64,000 bases of DNA. Source: Leptospira licerasiae serovar Varillal str. VAR 010 (GTDB lineage Bacteria > Spirochaetota > Leptospiria > Leptospirales > Leptospiraceae). The notes beneath the pieces were generated by a model. That model was not told where the DNA came from and made no database searches. It was given only the letters and a program-made list of their open reading frames with translations. Numbering within the stretch: position 1 is the stretch's first letter; the number at the start of each line of letters is the position of its first letter. Shown here piece by piece: positions 17,854 through 28,041 of this stretch. The position numbers and the translations under genes were made by a program. The DNA lies in the NCBI RefSeq assembly GCF_000244755.1, contig NZ_AHOO02000014.1, positions 64,501-128,500 on the forward strand, in the 5' to 3' direction.

Positions 17854-19008
17854 TTAGAACGGATTTAGAAAGGGAGAACTTAAGCCTATGATCAAGATCA
17901 ACCAGTTTGGAATTTTTAGAAAAACCATCAATGCGAACAAAGAACAGAATACAAAAAGATCATACGCGGAATATACGGAGGAAGTGAAAACGGGAGTACA
18001 GAAGGCGGACCATAAAATTCCCAAAGCCGAAAATTGAATGGCATCAATGACGGTTCTCATCTTGGGATAATTTCGTATTTTCTCCCAAAGGGGAAAAAAC
18101 CCGAACACCAGAAAGAAAGATGGAAGAAATATGAAAACAGTGGAAAGGATTGCCCCGCTAGTACCCGAGATCATGTAACCCAAATAAGAGGCGAATGTAA
18201 ATAAAGGACCGGGCATCGCTTGCGCCGCGCCATATCCCGCTAAAAATTCCTCTTTTCCGATCCAACCTTGTCTTACTACTTCGTTTTCCAATAAAGGAAG
18301 CACAACATGCCCTCCTCCAAAAACCAAAGCACCTGATCTGTAAAACGAATCTGCAATTCCAAACGGCAACCAACCTGTGAACGATCTTAACAAAGGTAAT
18401 AATATAAGAAGAAGGAAGAAAAAACCTAAACACGAAAATGCGATCTTTTTCTGGACCGAAAAAGAAACGGAAACGTAAGGAAGATCAGATTCTTCCTTAA
18501 ATAGAAAAAATCCTATGCCTGCTCCAACTAAAATTACGATCAATTGAGTAAATGCGCCAGAAAAAGCTAAGGTTGTAATTGCAGAACCTATCACCAAATA
18601 AATTTTATAAGGATGGCTCTTCGAATTTTTCCACATGGTTAAAATTGCATGGGCTACAACCGAAGCCGCCACCAATTTTAAGCCGTGAACCCATTTTAGA
18701 TCCGGAACTATATTCGATTTTAATAAAATACCAAAACCGACCATCAATAAGATAGAAGGAAGGGTAAATCCGACCCAAGCAATACAGCCTGCTTTCCAGC
18801 CGGAACGAAGAGTACCTATACAGATCCCCAATTGGCTACTTGCTGGGCCGGGAAGAAATTGGCAGACTGCCAGTAATTCTTTATAGATCTCCTCGGAGAT
18901 CCATTTTTTTCGGATTACAAATTCCTGATAAAAGTAAGCTAAATGGGCGGTGGGCCCGCCGAAAGAGATCAGACCTAATTTTAAAAAAGTGAAAAATACT
19001 TCCTTCAT
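17854..19008 (-). CDS. chrA: Chromate transporter, two-domain (CHR family)
   Basis: The 384-residue membrane protein has two homologous CHR halves. The first has FGGPTAHLAYFY and QFLPGPASSQLG; the second has FGGGHVVLPLLENEVV and GYGAAQAMPGPLFTFASYLG. About ten to twelve helices are visible. The long two-domain form is a proton-driven chromate exporter in characterised relatives, and sulfate-like anions may compete. Substrate here is inferred from family. It precedes the SufT-like gene on the same strand. Confidence 0.88.
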   Translation of the reverse strand: MKEVFFTFLKLGLISFGGPTAHLAYFYQEFVIRKKWISEEIYKELLAVCQFLPGPASSQLGICIGTLRSGWKAGCIAWVGFTLPSILLMVGFGILLKSNIVPDLKWVHGLKLVAASVVAHAILTMWKNSKSHPYKIYLVIGSAITTLAFSGAFTQLIVILVGAGIGFFLFKEESDLPYVSVSFSVQKKIAFSCLGFFFLLLILLPLLRSFTGWLPFGIADSFYRSGALVFGGGHVVLPLLENEVVRQGWIGKEEFLAGYGAAQAMPGPLFTFASYLGYMISGTSGAILSTVFIFLPSFFLVFGFFPLWEKIRNYPKMRTVIDAIQFSALGILWSAFCTPVFTSSVYSAYDLFVFCSLFALMVFLKIPNWLILIIGLSSPFLNPF

Positions 19009-19030
19009 TCGGAAATACTAACTTCAAATT

Positions 19031-19240
19031 TTAAGAAGAAAGTTTCAAATCCTTTCCGATGTCTTTCAAAGCTGCACGCAGGACTCGGATTGCGTTCTTA
19101 CCGATCCCGTGAAGCTCCAACAATTCTTCTTCCGAATATTTAGTTAATTGTAATAAAGAATGGATCCCTTGGTTTGCCAAGGCCCTGCGAGCGGGTGCAG
19201 CAAGGCCTTTCGAAAAATTTAATTCTCTACTGGGATCCAA
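19031..19240 (-). CDS. Small helix-hairpin-helix protein, RpoA-CTD-like
   Basis: The 69-residue protein consists almost wholly of a helix-hairpin-helix fold: FSKGLAAPARRALANQGI, then LTKYSEEELLELHGIGKNAIRVLRAAL. This is close to the C-terminal domain of RNA polymerase alpha, which binds UP elements and activators. Its start overlaps the AraC-type gene by 22 bases, so the two are made together. A partner role in DNA binding is plausible but not shown. Confidence 0.75.
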   Translation of the reverse strand: MDPSRELNFSKGLAAPARRALANQGIHSLLQLTKYSEEELLELHGIGKNAIRVLRAALKDIGKDLKLSS

Positions 19241-20049
19241 ATCTCTAAACCACCCATTCCTGTGACAGGATTGAATTCTTTCCCATATCGTTCCAGGTTT
19301 GCACCTTCGAAAGGTTTAACACCGGAATCCGGGAACCATTTACCTGCGGCTGCAAACGTAGCTCTGATACCGGCGATATGACCCTTATGAGTAAACACTG
19401 CATATTTCTGAGAAGGGATCTTAAGGACCTGAAATTCTTTTGGTAAGCCGGAAGGACTGGAAACTTCTACCCCACACATATAATCGAAATTACCTTCTGC
19501 ATCGAAATTGTAACAAACTCCATAGGCAGCATCTCCTACTTGAGAAGGAATATTTCCGAGATAAGCTCCGAAACTTTGCCATTGGTTTGGGATTCCTGCG
19601 GGCATCTGGCAGTCATAATGTTCTACAATGCCAGCGAACATTCTAGGTGGGATAGTTTCAAATCTGGGTGGATCGATTTTTGGAATTGGTTCTGAGTTCA
19701 AGGTAATAGCCTCCACTAAGTTGACATTACCAAGATGACCCTGGGCTTTTACTTGCTCGGGAGTGATTGAAAACTGATCTTTGAAAGCTCTAGTAAATGC
19801 TTCGTGCGATCCGTAACCGATATCCAAAGCAAGATCTAAAATATTGGATTCTTTTTCCACCAATGTTTTAGCGGCCTCGCTCAAACGACGCTCTCTCAAG
19901 TATCTCATCAAAGAGACTCCCATGGTCAAAGAAAAAGTTCTTGTGAGATGAAAGGGCGAAACCCCCGCATTTTTAGCTACATCTTCAAGAGAAATATTTT
20001 CTTTAGAATGACCTTCTATAAACCAGAGAGCCTTTTGAACAAAATCCAT
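19219..20049 (-). CDS. AraC family regulator with GyrI-like effector domain
   Basis: The 276-residue regulator has two AraC helix-turn-helix motifs at its N-terminus (residues 15-100; ISLEDVAKNAGVSPFHLTRTF and ILDLALDIGYGSHEAFTRAF). A GyrI-like/SRPBCC-type binding domain follows from about 125 (PRMFAGIVEHYDC to LEIWIPVEN), which in relatives such as Rob and BmrR-like proteins binds small hydrophobic ligands. It probably controls an efflux or stress gene. It is followed by the tiny helix-hairpin-helix gene. Confidence 0.88.
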   Translation of the reverse strand: MDFVQKALWFIEGHSKENISLEDVAKNAGVSPFHLTRTFSLTMGVSLMRYLRERRLSEAAKTLVEKESNILDLALDIGYGSHEAFTRAFKDQFSITPEQVKAQGHLGNVNLVEAITLNSEPIPKIDPPRFETIPPRMFAGIVEHYDCQMPAGIPNQWQSFGAYLGNIPSQVGDAAYGVCYNFDAEGNFDYMCGVEVSSPSGLPKEFQVLKIPSQKYAVFTHKGHIAGIRATFAAAGKWFPDSGVKPFEGANLERYGKEFNPVTGMGGLEIWIPVEN

Positions 20050-20144
20050 TACAGTCCTTGGTACTGTTTCCAGAATCCTATACTTAAACTTTTATACGTG
20101 CTTGATAGTTCTTGCGATCTGAGAAAAAAATCGCAGGATTAAAT

Positions 20145-20582
20145 CTATTTTTTAGGATATAATTTGAAGCCCATTTTTTTAGCTACTGATCTGAATTTTT
20201 CGTCCATAGAACATAAAATCAGATCATCAGAGATGGATTTTCGAATATGCAATGCTGTCGCGAGATGAGCTGCGTCCAAAGATTTAAGTTCTAAAACTTC
20301 CTTATTCTTTTGGATCTCTGTCCGAATATCAGCATCTAGATTCTTTAAATTGATCTGGGAAATGAATTCTCCCAAAAAAGATTCTGCATCTTTAAACCAG
20401 GTTTTAGGGAGGCTTTTGCCTTCTTTAGAATAGGTGAAATGTAAACTTCTGAAACTTTCTATCTCAAGCAAGATAGAACCGAATTTGAGATCCGATCTGT
20501 TAAAATAATCCAAATGGTCCTGGTAACCGGCTTCTGCATAAAGAATATTTAATAGAAGACTAGTATCTATATATAAGACCAT
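20145..20582 (-). CDS. PIN domain toxin (VapC-like)
   Basis: The 145-residue PIN-fold protein starts with the acidic motif YIDTSLLLNIL (D6), has an E near residue 40 (LLEIESFR), then LKSLDAAHLATAL (about D103) and a final D in CSMDEKF. These are the acidic residues expected for a metal-dependent ribonuclease. The ATG follows directly after the antitoxin stop with no gap (TAA then ATG), as in many toxin-antitoxin pairs. The target RNA is unknown. Confidence 0.88.
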   Translation of the reverse strand: MVLYIDTSLLLNILYAEAGYQDHLDYFNRSDLKFGSILLEIESFRSLHFTYSKEGKSLPKTWFKDAESFLGEFISQINLKNLDADIRTEIQKNKEVLELKSLDAAHLATALHIRKSISDDLILCSMDEKFRSVAKKMGFKLYPKK

Positions 20583-20882
20583 TTAATCCCTGTCCGCTTG
20601 GTAAACCTCCTTCCAAGCTGCAGAAACTTTAGTTTTGGTTCCAGCATTTAATAATAATGATTTTGGAATATTGATTCCTTTAGGATTTTTAGCAGGGGTG
20701 ATAGAGTTAGAAGCCACTGCTTCTTCCAAATATTGTTTGGTGAGATCGGATTTTTGGTCGAACTTTTTGATCTCTGCAATAGGATGATTTCTATCCAAAA
20801 TGAGAAGTGTCTCCCCACCTCGTACAAAATCCAGAAAACTACTCAGATTATTTTTTAGATCCTTGATCCCTACCGCTTTCAT
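20583..20882 (-). CDS. Phd/YefM-type antitoxin
   Basis: The 99-residue form starting MKAVGIKDLKNNLSSFLDFVRGG is chosen because it matches the start of Phd/YefM antitoxins and because the upstream part of the longer open frame overlaps promoter elements. Residues 1-50 are the DNA-binding, dimerising half, including the ETLLILDRNHPIAEI strand. The C-terminal half should wrap the PIN toxin encoded immediately downstream. Autoregulation is suggested by palindromes in the promoter. The pair lies just after the suf operon. Confidence 0.85.
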   Translation of the reverse strand: MKAVGIKDLKNNLSSFLDFVRGGETLLILDRNHPIAEIKKFDQKSDLTKQYLEEAVASNSITPAKNPKGINIPKSLLLNAGTKTKVSAAWKEVYQADRD

Positions 20883-20889
20883 ACCATTT

Positions 20890-20918
20890 ATAGTAGCTAC
20901 CGTAGCTACCTTTGTCAA
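20890..20918 (-). promoter_or_regulatory. Promoter of the toxin-antitoxin pair
   Basis: On the minus strand a perfect TTGACA (20913-20918) is 17 bases from TACTAT (20890-20895). The expected start point, about seven bases after the -10, falls at or next to the antitoxin ATG at 20882, predicting a leaderless transcript. This is inference from spacing. Confidence 0.55.
20893..20909 (-). promoter_or_regulatory. Tandem GTAGCTAC palindromes, likely antitoxin operator
   Basis: Two copies of the perfect 8-base palindrome GTAGCTAC (20893-20900 and 20902-20909) are separated by one base. They lie between the -35 and -10 elements. Binding of the antitoxin there would block polymerase, the usual autoregulation of such modules. 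Confidence 0.55.
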
Positions 20919-20937
20919 CCCTTTTCGCCCCAAAAAC

Positions 20938-21363
20938 CTACTTTCCGATCGCCTTTTCCAATGTATTCCATGCGAGTGTTGCACATTTGATGCGTGCCGG
21001 AATTTTTTTTACCGCTTCCATAGATTCTAGATCCTCATATTCTTCCGAAAAATTCGGGACCTTATCCTCTAAAAGCATTCCTTTAAATTCATGTATTAGT
21101 GATTTTGCTTCGGAGATCGTCTTACCATATAGACTGTCTGTCAGCATAGAAGCGGAAGCCTGAGAGATAGAACAGCCCTTCCCTACAAAACTGATCTCGG
21201 AGATAATATCCCCATTCAGTTTAAGGAATAATTCCACTTCGTCACCGCATAAGGGATTCACTCCTTCTTGATGAAGATCGGAATGTTCCATCTTTCCGTG
21301 ATGTCTTGGATTTTGATAATGATCGAGTAGTACTTCTTGGTAAAGACTATCGCTTAAGGACAC
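20938..21363 (-). CDS. sufU: SufU Fe-S cluster assembly protein
   Basis: The 141-residue NifU/IscU-like protein has a Cys in [10 protein letters not shown], a second in [13 protein letters not shown], and a third in [13 protein letters not shown], the ligand triad of SufU. A SufU-type insertion (about 18 residues longer than IscU) lies around [16 protein letters not shown]. It takes sulfur from SufS. Its start overlaps the sufS end by 17 bases. The name follows the Gram-positive-style suf operon. Confidence 0.92.
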   Translation of the reverse strand: MSLSDSLYQEVLLDHYQNPRHHGKMEHSDLHQEGVNPLCGDEVELFLKLNGDIISEISFVGKGCSISQASASMLTDSLYGKTISEAKSLIHEFKGMLLEDKVPNFSEEYEDLESMEAVKKIPARIKCATLAWNTLEKAIGK

Positions 21364-22588
21364 GGCCGAAAATCTCCTTCACTTTCTTTAGACCTACCAA
21401 AAGAGAATCTACGTCTTCTTTGGTATTATAAAGATAGAAAGAAGCGCGGCAGGTGCCTGCGATCCCTTTGAAGTCCATAAACGGCTGGGCGCAATGATGT
21501 CCCACACGGATTGCGATCCCTTCTTCGTCCAGAATGGAGCCTACGTCGTGCGGATGTACTCCAGGGAAATTAAAGGAGATCACTCCGCCCCTTTTGCTTA
21601 GATCGTTTGTCCCATACAGCTCCAAACCGCCGAAATCTTCCAATCGATCTAAAGCATATTGTAGGAGTTCCAACTCGTGGTTTCTGATCTCCTGCATTCC
21701 TATGGATTCCAGATATTCGATAGCCGCTCCGAATCCGATAACTCCGGAAATATTCGGTGTTCCGGCTTCTAATCTTGCGGGAAGATCGGCATAAGTGGAT
21801 TTGTCTTTCCAAACCTTGGAGATCATATCTCCCCCACCCATCCAAGGAGGCATGGTATCTAAGATCTCTTCCTTAGCATAAAGAATCCCCACGCCTGTTG
21901 GTCCGAGCATCTTATGAGCGGAAAATGCGTAAAAGTCAAAATCTTCTTTTTGAACGTTTGTTGGAAGATGACAGATCCCTTGGGCGCCGTCTATCAACAC
22001 TTTTGCTCCGACTTCTCTCGCTCTACGAATGATCGCAGAAAGATCGTGGATCGTGCCGGTTACATTGGACATCTGAGCAAGAGCGACTAACTTTACTCTC
22101 TCTGTGATGATCTCGTCCAAGTTGCTTAGATCCAAAGTTGAATCCTGGTTGAGAGGGATAAATTTTAAGACAGCTTGTTTTTCCTGTGCTAACATCTGCC
22201 AAGGAACCAAGTTAGAATGGTGCTCCAATTCAGTGAGAACCATCTCGTCGCCCTCGTGGATGTTGGTGCGTCCCCAAGATTGAGCGACTAAGTTGATGGA
22301 TTCGGTAGTATTACGGGTAAATATAACTACTTTTGCGCAGGCAGCCCCGATAAAACGGGAAGTTTTGATGCGGGCCATCTCATACTTTTCGGTGGCCTTT
22401 TGGGAAAGATAATATACTCCACGGTGAATGTTCGCATTCTCCGCTTCGTAATATTTACGTATCGTATCTATAACAGACTTTGGTTTTTGAGAACTAGCGG
22501 CGCTGTCCAGAAACACCAAGGGCTTACCGTTCATCTGTGTAGATAGAATCGGAAAATCTCCGCGTATCTTTTCGAGATCAAAACTCAA
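21347..22588 (-). CDS. sufS: Cysteine desulfurase SufS
   Basis: The 413-residue PLP enzyme removes sulfur from cysteine as a persulfide for cluster building. It has [15 protein letters not shown] with the PLP lysine, the [12 protein letters not shown] aspartate segment, and the group II active-site cysteine in [17 protein letters not shown]. The start is TTG at 22588, with a GGAG about ten bases away. It lies between the Rieske gene and sufU. Confidence 0.94.
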   Translation of the reverse strand: MSFDLEKIRGDFPILSTQMNGKPLVFLDSAASSQKPKSVIDTIRKYYEAENANIHRGVYYLSQKATEKYEMARIKTSRFIGAACAKVVIFTRNTTESINLVAQSWGRTNIHEGDEMVLTELEHHSNLVPWQMLAQEKQAVLKFIPLNQDSTLDLSNLDEIITERVKLVALAQMSNVTGTIHDLSAIIRRAREVGAKVLIDGAQGICHLPTNVQKEDFDFYAFSAHKMLGPTGVGILYAKEEILDTMPPWMGGGDMISKVWKDKSTYADLPARLEAGTPNISGVIGFGAAIEYLESIGMQEIRNHELELLQYALDRLEDFGGLELYGTNDLSKRGGVISFNFPGVHPHDVGSILDEEGIAIRVGHHCAQPFMDFKGIAGTCRASFYLYNTKEDVDSLLVGLKKVKEIFGRVLKR

Positions 22589-22615
22589 AGCTTCTGCTCT
22601 CCTCGGTTCCCCATG

Positions 22616-22930
22616 TCAATCCTCTAACTCTACTTCGACTTCGTCACCTACGATTCTTGTCTTATAGACTGGCAAATCTTCCACCGCAGGCATACAAAGT
22701 ACCTTTCCGGTGCGGATATTAAACCTTGCGGAATGCCTTGGACAAACAATTACGTCCCCTTCCAATTCTCCCGTTGAAATATCCTCTCCATCATGAGTGC
22801 AAAGATCCGCAAAGGCACAGATTTCGTTCCCTAGTTTAGTCAATCCTATCCTATGGTAACGGGTTTCTGCAACAAACACCTCTCCTTCTTTTAGATCGGA
22901 AAGTTTTGCAAGTTTCTGAAATTCTGCCAT
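22616..22930 (-). CDS. Rieske [2Fe-2S] ferredoxin
   Basis: The 104-residue Rieske protein has its first ligand pair in CTHDG and its second in CPRHSARF, which give two Cys and two His for one [2Fe-2S] cluster. It resembles the small ferredoxin of non-heme dioxygenases (NdoA/BphF type), but here it sits between sufD and sufS and touches the sufD end. It may act in electron supply for cluster assembly. That use is inferred from position only. Confidence 0.9.
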   Translation of the reverse strand: MAEFQKLAKLSDLKEGEVFVAETRYHRIGLTKLGNEICAFADLCTHDGEDISTGELEGDVIVCPRHSARFNIRTGKVLCMPAVEDLPVYKTRIVGDEVEVELED

Positions 22931-24111
22931 TACTCGCCCAACATCCTAGATTCTATCATAGAAGATAATTCTTCGCGAACCGTTTCGGAAGGAAATTCTC
23001 GAACAACTTCGTTCAGAAATCCTTCTACGATCATTTTGCGGGCTTCTTCTTCGGAGATGCCGCGGGAAGCTAAGTAAAATAACTGTTCTTCGTCTATTTC
23101 TCCGACTGTGGCTCCATGCTCGCATTTCACACTGTCAGCGAATACTTCCAATTTAGGAATGGATTCCGCTCTTGCAGTTCTGTCCAGTAGAAGGTTATTA
23201 TTGATCTGGACAGCGCCCACATCTTTACAACGAGAAGGTATATGAAGGTTTCCAGTGAATACATGGTGAGCCTTCTCTCGTACAACGGTGCGATATAAAA
23301 TGGAACTTTGCGCATGGCTTTCGGAATGAAGAATACGGACTTCGGTGTCTTGAAATTCTCTTGCCTTCAAAGGAGAAAGGCCCACATAACGTGTCCAACA
23401 TCCCTTTCCTGCGACATTCGTATCATAGAATGATTTTCCCTTGTATCCGCCCCAAGAAGCAAGACTCGCATGGAACTTGGAATCCTTCTCTTGGATCCCG
23501 TAAGTAGCCCTAAAATGAAAAGTAGAATCTCCCAGATTTTCCAAACTGGAATATCTAAAATCCCCATTCGCAGGAGTGAAAAGAACGGTAACTCCGTTCA
23601 TGAGCACGAGATCTTTTCCGGAAGGAGATTCCCATCTTTCTATAAAATTGGATTTTGTTCCCGAAGCCGCTTCCACGATCAAAAGTGGAAGGATTACATT
23701 TCCGTTCTTACATTCGATTTTGATCTCAGGAAAAGAAGAAGGATCGGAACCTAGCTGAACATAATACGCATGAGTGAATTTGGAAAATACGAAAAGTGGG
23801 AACCATTCTTTTGAATAAAAGGAAACTGCAGGTTCTAATTTTTTTAGGACTTCCGAAAGTTTCTCGGAAGAAAGATCTTGCAGTTTCGTGACTTGTACAT
23901 CTCCGGAAACAGAAACGGAAGAATCCGGACAAACTTTAGTATATTCAGAAATTTTAAAATTAGAAAGACTGATCTTCCTCCAGGATTCGAGAGAAGGATC
24001 CGGAAATGTAGCAGCGTTCAATAGTTTTTCGGCGCTGATACGGAATTCGGCAAGAATGGAAGGTTCCTTCTTCTCCTTGATATATTCCGAAATGGATTCC
24101 GCCAAAAGCAT
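22930..24111 (-). CDS. sufD: SufD, Fe-S scaffold subunit
   Basis: This is the SufB/SufD-family beta-helix protein, with 393 residues. The end of the core reads [27 protein letters not shown], which carries the histidine of SufD (VKCxHG) and not the SufB-type pattern, so SufD is the better call. It normally forms SufB-SufC2-SufD with SufC, encoded four bases upstream. No sufB is visible in this operon or window. Confidence 0.87.
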   Translation of the reverse strand: MLLAESISEYIKEKKEPSILAEFRISAEKLLNAATFPDPSLESWRKISLSNFKISEYTKVCPDSSVSVSGDVQVTKLQDLSSEKLSEVLKKLEPAVSFYSKEWFPLFVFSKFTHAYYVQLGSDPSSFPEIKIECKNGNVILPLLIVEAASGTKSNFIERWESPSGKDLVLMNGVTVLFTPANGDFRYSSLENLGDSTFHFRATYGIQEKDSKFHASLASWGGYKGKSFYDTNVAGKGCWTRYVGLSPLKAREFQDTEVRILHSESHAQSSILYRTVVREKAHHVFTGNLHIPSRCKDVGAVQINNNLLLDRTARAESIPKLEVFADSVKCEHGATVGEIDEEQLFYLASRGISEEEARKMIVEGFLNEVVREFPSETVREELSSMIESRMLGE

Positions 24112-24115
24112 CCCT

Positions 24116-24877
24116 TTAGTTCGCTCCGTTTAGGATCCAATCGTATCCTTTTTCTTCCAATTCCAGAGCGAGCTCTCTTCCGCCAGTTTTCAAGATCTTA
24201 CCTTGAGCGAATACGTGAACGAAGTCAGGGGTTACATAGTTCAACATTCTTTGGTAATGTGTGATCAGAAGTATGGACCTGTCCGCTGATTTATTTTTAG
24301 TAATCCCTTCGCTGATAATTCTAAGTGCGTCTATATCTAAACCTGAATCAGTCTCGTCCAGGACCGAAAGTTTAGGTTTGAGAAGTGTCATTTGGAGTAT
24401 CTCATTCCTTTTTTTCTCTCCGCCTGAAAATCCGTCGTTCACGTATCTTCCGATCCAAGTATCAGGAACTTCTAATAAAGCTGTGGCTTCTTTGAGTTCT
24501 TTACGGAATTCTTTTACAGGTAAGTCCTTGCCTCGGACCGATTTTAATATAGTGCGTAAAAAATTTCCGATCGTTACACCTGGGATGCTAGTTGGATATT
24601 GAAAGCAAAGGAAGATGCCTGCCCTTGCCCTTTCATCCGTCGGTTTTTCGAGAAGGGATTCTCCTCTGAAAAGTATATCCCCGGAGATCACCTTATATTT
24701 CGGGTGACCCATGATGACATTTGATAAGGTGCTTTTTCCGGATCCGTTCGGACCCATGATGGCATGGACTTCTCCCTCGCCGATGGTGAGGTCGACTCCT
24801 TTTAAGATTTCCTGGATTTCACCGGATTCGGTTTCCACTCCGGCGCGAAGATTCGAAATTTTTAGTAGTTCCGCCAC
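24116..24877 (-). CDS. sufC: SufC ATPase
   Basis: The 253-residue ABC-type ATPase of the Suf scaffold has Walker [10 protein letters not shown], the SufC-type signature [14 protein letters not shown], and Walker B ending [13 protein letters not shown], which separate it from membrane transporter ATPases. The start codon is GTG at 24875-24877 with an AGGGG upstream. It is the first gene of the operon sufC-sufD-Rieske-sufS-sufU. Confidence 0.95.
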   Translation of the reverse strand: MAELLKISNLRAGVETESGEIQEILKGVDLTIGEGEVHAIMGPNGSGKSTLSNVIMGHPKYKVISGDILFRGESLLEKPTDERARAGIFLCFQYPTSIPGVTIGNFLRTILKSVRGKDLPVKEFRKELKEATALLEVPDTWIGRYVNDGFSGGEKKRNEILQMTLLKPKLSVLDETDSGLDIDALRIISEGITKNKSADRSILLITHYQRMLNYVTPDFVHVFAQGKILKTGGRELALELEEKGYDWILNGAN

Positions 24878-24955
24878 GTATAGGACCCCTGCCTAGGACT
24901 ATGTTTTTATTCCTGAGACGGAGATCAATAGGAAAGATGTTTGGAAGTCTGGACT

Positions 24956-26200
24956 TCAGTAGGATTCCCAGTCCAAGCGGAGAATGAGAACGTGATTCTC
25001 GCCCAGATTCAGGGTGAATAAGACATATTGACGTTTGGTTTCTATATCGTGGAAGGGTTCCGTAAATCCGGAAACTCTGCTGGAATGGTAGGTTTCTGCC
25101 TTATGGCGGATGAAGAATGGCTTCCAAGCATAGTTGTTGCCCACCTCGGTAAGTAATCTTGTCCAAGGAAGATCGTATGCTTCTCTCTTGAAAGTAGGAG
25201 TCACCTGATAACCATGCATATCGGTAACCAAAACAGAAGTTGTCTCCAGAGGAAGTTTGTCCAGAATCCCACCCAATGCTTCCGTCATCTTTTCTTCGGA
25301 AGAAGTTTCGAGATCTTTGAATAAATTCACGAACTGATCCAGAAAGGATTGTTCTTTTCTAAGATTTTCCAGGATCTCCAAGAACCTTAGTCCTGAGAAT
25401 TTTTCAAGAGAGGTCTTGAGAGTTTTATTAAAACGTTTTTTATCCTGAAAATCCAAAGCAGGACGAGAAAAATAAAAACCTTGCAGAAGATTGGCTCCCA
25501 TGGACAGAGCAAGATACAATTCTTCTTCGTTCTCCACACCTTCGAATAAAAGTTGAGAACCTAGCCTTTGGGACATTTCGGAAATTGCAGAAAGGACATT
25601 CTTGAAAGAGCGTCTATTCAAACTCTCTCTCATAATTTTTATGTCCACTTTCATTATATCCGGATGTATATAACCGATCCTCTCCAAATTGGAAAAACCG
25701 ACTCCAAGATCATCCACTGCGATCTTAATCCCTCTTTCTCTAAAAAGGCTGACTATATATAAAAGTTTTTCAATATTTCCTTCGAACTTATCCTCAGTGA
25801 TCTCTAAAACTAGATCGTTCGGATTAATATCGTATTTATCGATGAGGTGAAGAATATGAAGACGTTTGATATCCAACACTTCTCCCGTGTACACCATGGA
25901 GAGAAAATTCGGCATCATGTTCAGGAAAATTTTAGTCTTAAGACCTGTTTCTTTCACATGTTTGATCGCTTTTTCGCGAATAATACGATCGATATGAACT
26001 AAACGGACAGTATCCGTGTCAGGATTGTGAAAATGATAACCTAGAGAATGGTATTGGTTGGATTCGGGAGAAAATACTCTGCCTAAAACCTCGTAACCTA
26101 TAATATTACGATTTCCGACGTCTAAGATCGGCTGGTAATGAGGGGTATAATAACCTTCTCCCAGAGAGAGAATGTGTTGTGACTCGTATTCGGCGAGCAT
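24956..26200 (-). CDS. EAL domain c-di-GMP phosphodiesterase
   Basis: The start chosen (MLAEYESQH) has a GAGGG site seven bases upstream; a longer frame opens 16 codons earlier at 26248. The EAL domain occupies about residues 20-250. EAL is replaced by EVL (YEVLGR), keeping the metal-binding Glu. Other catalytic residues are present: FLNMMP, LEITED, VDDLGVGFSN, MKVDIKI, FEGVENEEE, LLQGFYFSRP. The enzyme should hydrolyse cyclic di-GMP. The last 170 residues, including a VLVTDMHGYQVTP segment, form an unassigned sensory-like region. Confidence 0.87.
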   Translation of the reverse strand: MLAEYESQHILSLGEGYYTPHYQPILDVGNRNIIGYEVLGRVFSPESNQYHSLGYHFHNPDTDTVRLVHIDRIIREKAIKHVKETGLKTKIFLNMMPNFLSMVYTGEVLDIKRLHILHLIDKYDINPNDLVLEITEDKFEGNIEKLLYIVSLFRERGIKIAVDDLGVGFSNLERIGYIHPDIMKVDIKIMRESLNRRSFKNVLSAISEMSQRLGSQLLFEGVENEEELYLALSMGANLLQGFYFSRPALDFQDKKRFNKTLKTSLEKFSGLRFLEILENLRKEQSFLDQFVNLFKDLETSSEEKMTEALGGILDKLPLETTSVLVTDMHGYQVTPTFKREAYDLPWTRLLTEVGNNYAWKPFFIRHKAETYHSSRVSGFTEPFHDIETKRQYVLFTLNLGENHVLILRLDWESY

Positions 26201-26422
26201 GCAGATTCCCTCACTACTAGAATCCGGTTGAAGAATACACACAAGCATATTTCCCTGAAACGGCGTTAGGAATGAAGACGAAAGCTTGGAAAATTCCCCT
26301 TTTTTTCTTATTCTTTTCCTACATTATGGCAAATTATTTGTTTTCTTTTGTTACAAAGACCCGTCTCAGCCGGGTTCTTATCCGAAAAAAAAGGCGACTA
26401 ATCGCGATTAGATGAACTACAT

Positions 26423-27385
26423 ATGAAAGAACATTTAGGCTCCATTCTTCACCCTTCCACATTAGAACCTATGTTTGGAAAATATTTCGGTCCGGTGCAG
26501 ATCGATAATTCCAAAGAATACGATGCAGGACTTTTTTCAAAATTCAGATCTGTAGACTCTGTCCTTGTAGATATACTGAGCGAAAAGATCTTTTTGGAAC
26601 TCAGGATCTATGCGACCAAATTCAAATCGGGTGCAAATCTTCTGCTCTGGAATAGAGATACTGGAAATTTGCAGGAGATCTCTCTTTTAGAGAGTGGAAC
26701 TTCTTCTTTTATTCACCAAGGAAGTTTTAAGAACGGTTATTGGAGTTTTACCAAATCGGACAAAAGATTCAATTTCAGATTGGATGATAATATCCGTCAG
26801 GGTTACACACATTCGGCTATCTGGGAAAAAAATCTGAACTTCCAATTGGATGCGCTGGCTTATACGGGAGAAAAGAATAATGGAAATTGGTTCACTCAAA
26901 TTTCTCCTTCCGGCAAAGATTGGATCTTTAAAAACCACTCTCCCGATTTGAGGGTAGAAGGCCAGCTTGCATGGAACGATCTATCCGCTTCTTTAGAAAA
27001 CGGACTTCTGTCTTATACGGTTGGTAAGGGTTACGGAGCCGATGCATTTCCTTTAGAAAATAGGATCTATCTGAATGTTTCCGCAAAAAAGAAGATCCAT
27101 CTTTATTTGGAAGATGAGATCCTTGCCTGGACCAATGGAGAAGTTTCCGATCTAGGAAATGCAGTCTGGTCCGGCAATGGAAAACGTAAGATCATCCAAG
27201 ACCAAAATTCCAAATTGGAACTGGAATTAGAACCAGAGATAGAAGCAAGTTTCTCCCGTCCCAAAAACTTAGGAACGGAAAAGTTTATCAAAACATTATA
27301 TACTGTTTCGGGATGGATAAAGACCAAATCCAAAAAGGAAAAGGTCTCTGACGGAATTGCGATTTTAGAAAAGATCCAGAATTAA
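26423..27385 (+). CDS. Hypothetical beta-rich protein
   Basis: This 320-residue soluble protein is rich in aromatic and polar residues (segments such as [18 protein letters not shown] and [15 protein letters not shown]), suggesting a lipocalin- or beta-sandwich-like fold. DUF2804-like proteins are a possible match but I cannot confirm it. There is no signal peptide. It converges on purQ, the two stops overlapping by four bases. Confidence 0.65.
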   Translation: MKEHLGSILHPSTLEPMFGKYFGPVQIDNSKEYDAGLFSKFRSVDSVLVDILSEKIFLELRIYATKFKSGANLLLWNRDTGNLQEISLLESGTSSFIHQGSFKNGYWSFTKSDKRFNFRLDDNIRQGYTHSAIWEKNLNFQLDALAYTGEKNNGNWFTQISPSGKDWIFKNHSPDLRVEGQLAWNDLSASLENGLLSYTVGKGYGADAFPLENRIYLNVSAKKKIHLYLEDEILAWTNGEVSDLGNAVWSGNGKRKIIQDQNSKLELELEPEIEASFSRPKNLGTEKFIKTLYTVSGWIKTKSKKEKVSDGIAILEKIQN

Positions 27386-28041
27386 GAAGCGATCAGAAGA
27401 TCTAAGACTGTTTTGCCGTCCATCTCGCCGGTGATCGGATTCATTGCTCTTTCCGGGTGTGGCATCATTCCTGCCACTTTAAAATCCGGAGAACAGATCC
27501 CGGCAATATCGTCCAAACTCCCGTTCGGATTATCACCTGCGTATAGAAATAGAATACGACCTTCGTCTTTCAATTGTTTGCGGATCTCTGCGGAGGCAAA
27601 GTAACATCCGTCTCCATGAGCCACCGGAACTCGTAAAATCTGATCATCCGCTAAACTTCCGCTGATCTTATTTGCGTTAGACGCTTTTTTAAGACCGATG
27701 GTCCTGCAGACATATTTTAGATTTCTGTTACGTATTAATGCGCCTGGAAGATAACCTGCTTCCGCTAAAATTTGGAATCCGTTGCAGATCCCGAATAATT
27801 TTCCGCCACGATCGGTATGTTCTTTTACCGATTTCATTACGGGAGAAAAAGGAGCCATTGCTCCGGATCTAAGATAATCTCCGTAAGAGAATCCGCCTGG
27901 AAGAATGACCAGATCGTATTTTTCGGAGAATTGGTCTTTATGCCAAACCTTGTCCACTTTCGCGGAATAGAATTCGGACAGAACTCTTACGATATCGTTA
28001 TCACAATTAGAACCTGGAAAAGTGACTACCGCAGCTTTCAT
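27382..28041 (-). CDS. purQ: Phosphoribosylformylglycinamidine synthase, glutaminase subunit
   Basis: The 219-residue class I glutamine amidotransferase has the nucleophile in [14 protein letters not shown] and the distal His-Glu in [11 protein letters not shown], all intact. It supplies ammonia to PurL for FGAM formation in purine synthesis. Its start overlaps purS by four bases. PurL is not in this window. Confidence 0.96.
   Translation of the reverse strand: MKAAVVTFPGSNCDNDIVRVLSEFYSAKVDKVWHKDQFSEKYDLVILPGGFSYGDYLRSGAMAPFSPVMKSVKEHTDRGGKLFGICNGFQILAEAGYLPGALIRNRNLKYVCRTIGLKKASNANKISGSLADDQILRVPVAHGDGCYFASAEIRKQLKDEGRILFLYAGDNPNGSLDDIAGICSPDFKVAGMMPHPERAMNPITGEMDGKTVLDLLIAS

Noticed and set aside
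18158..18433. Minus-strand open frame inside the chromate transporter
   Set aside because: It is a shadow of the real gene in another frame, without start signals or protein character.
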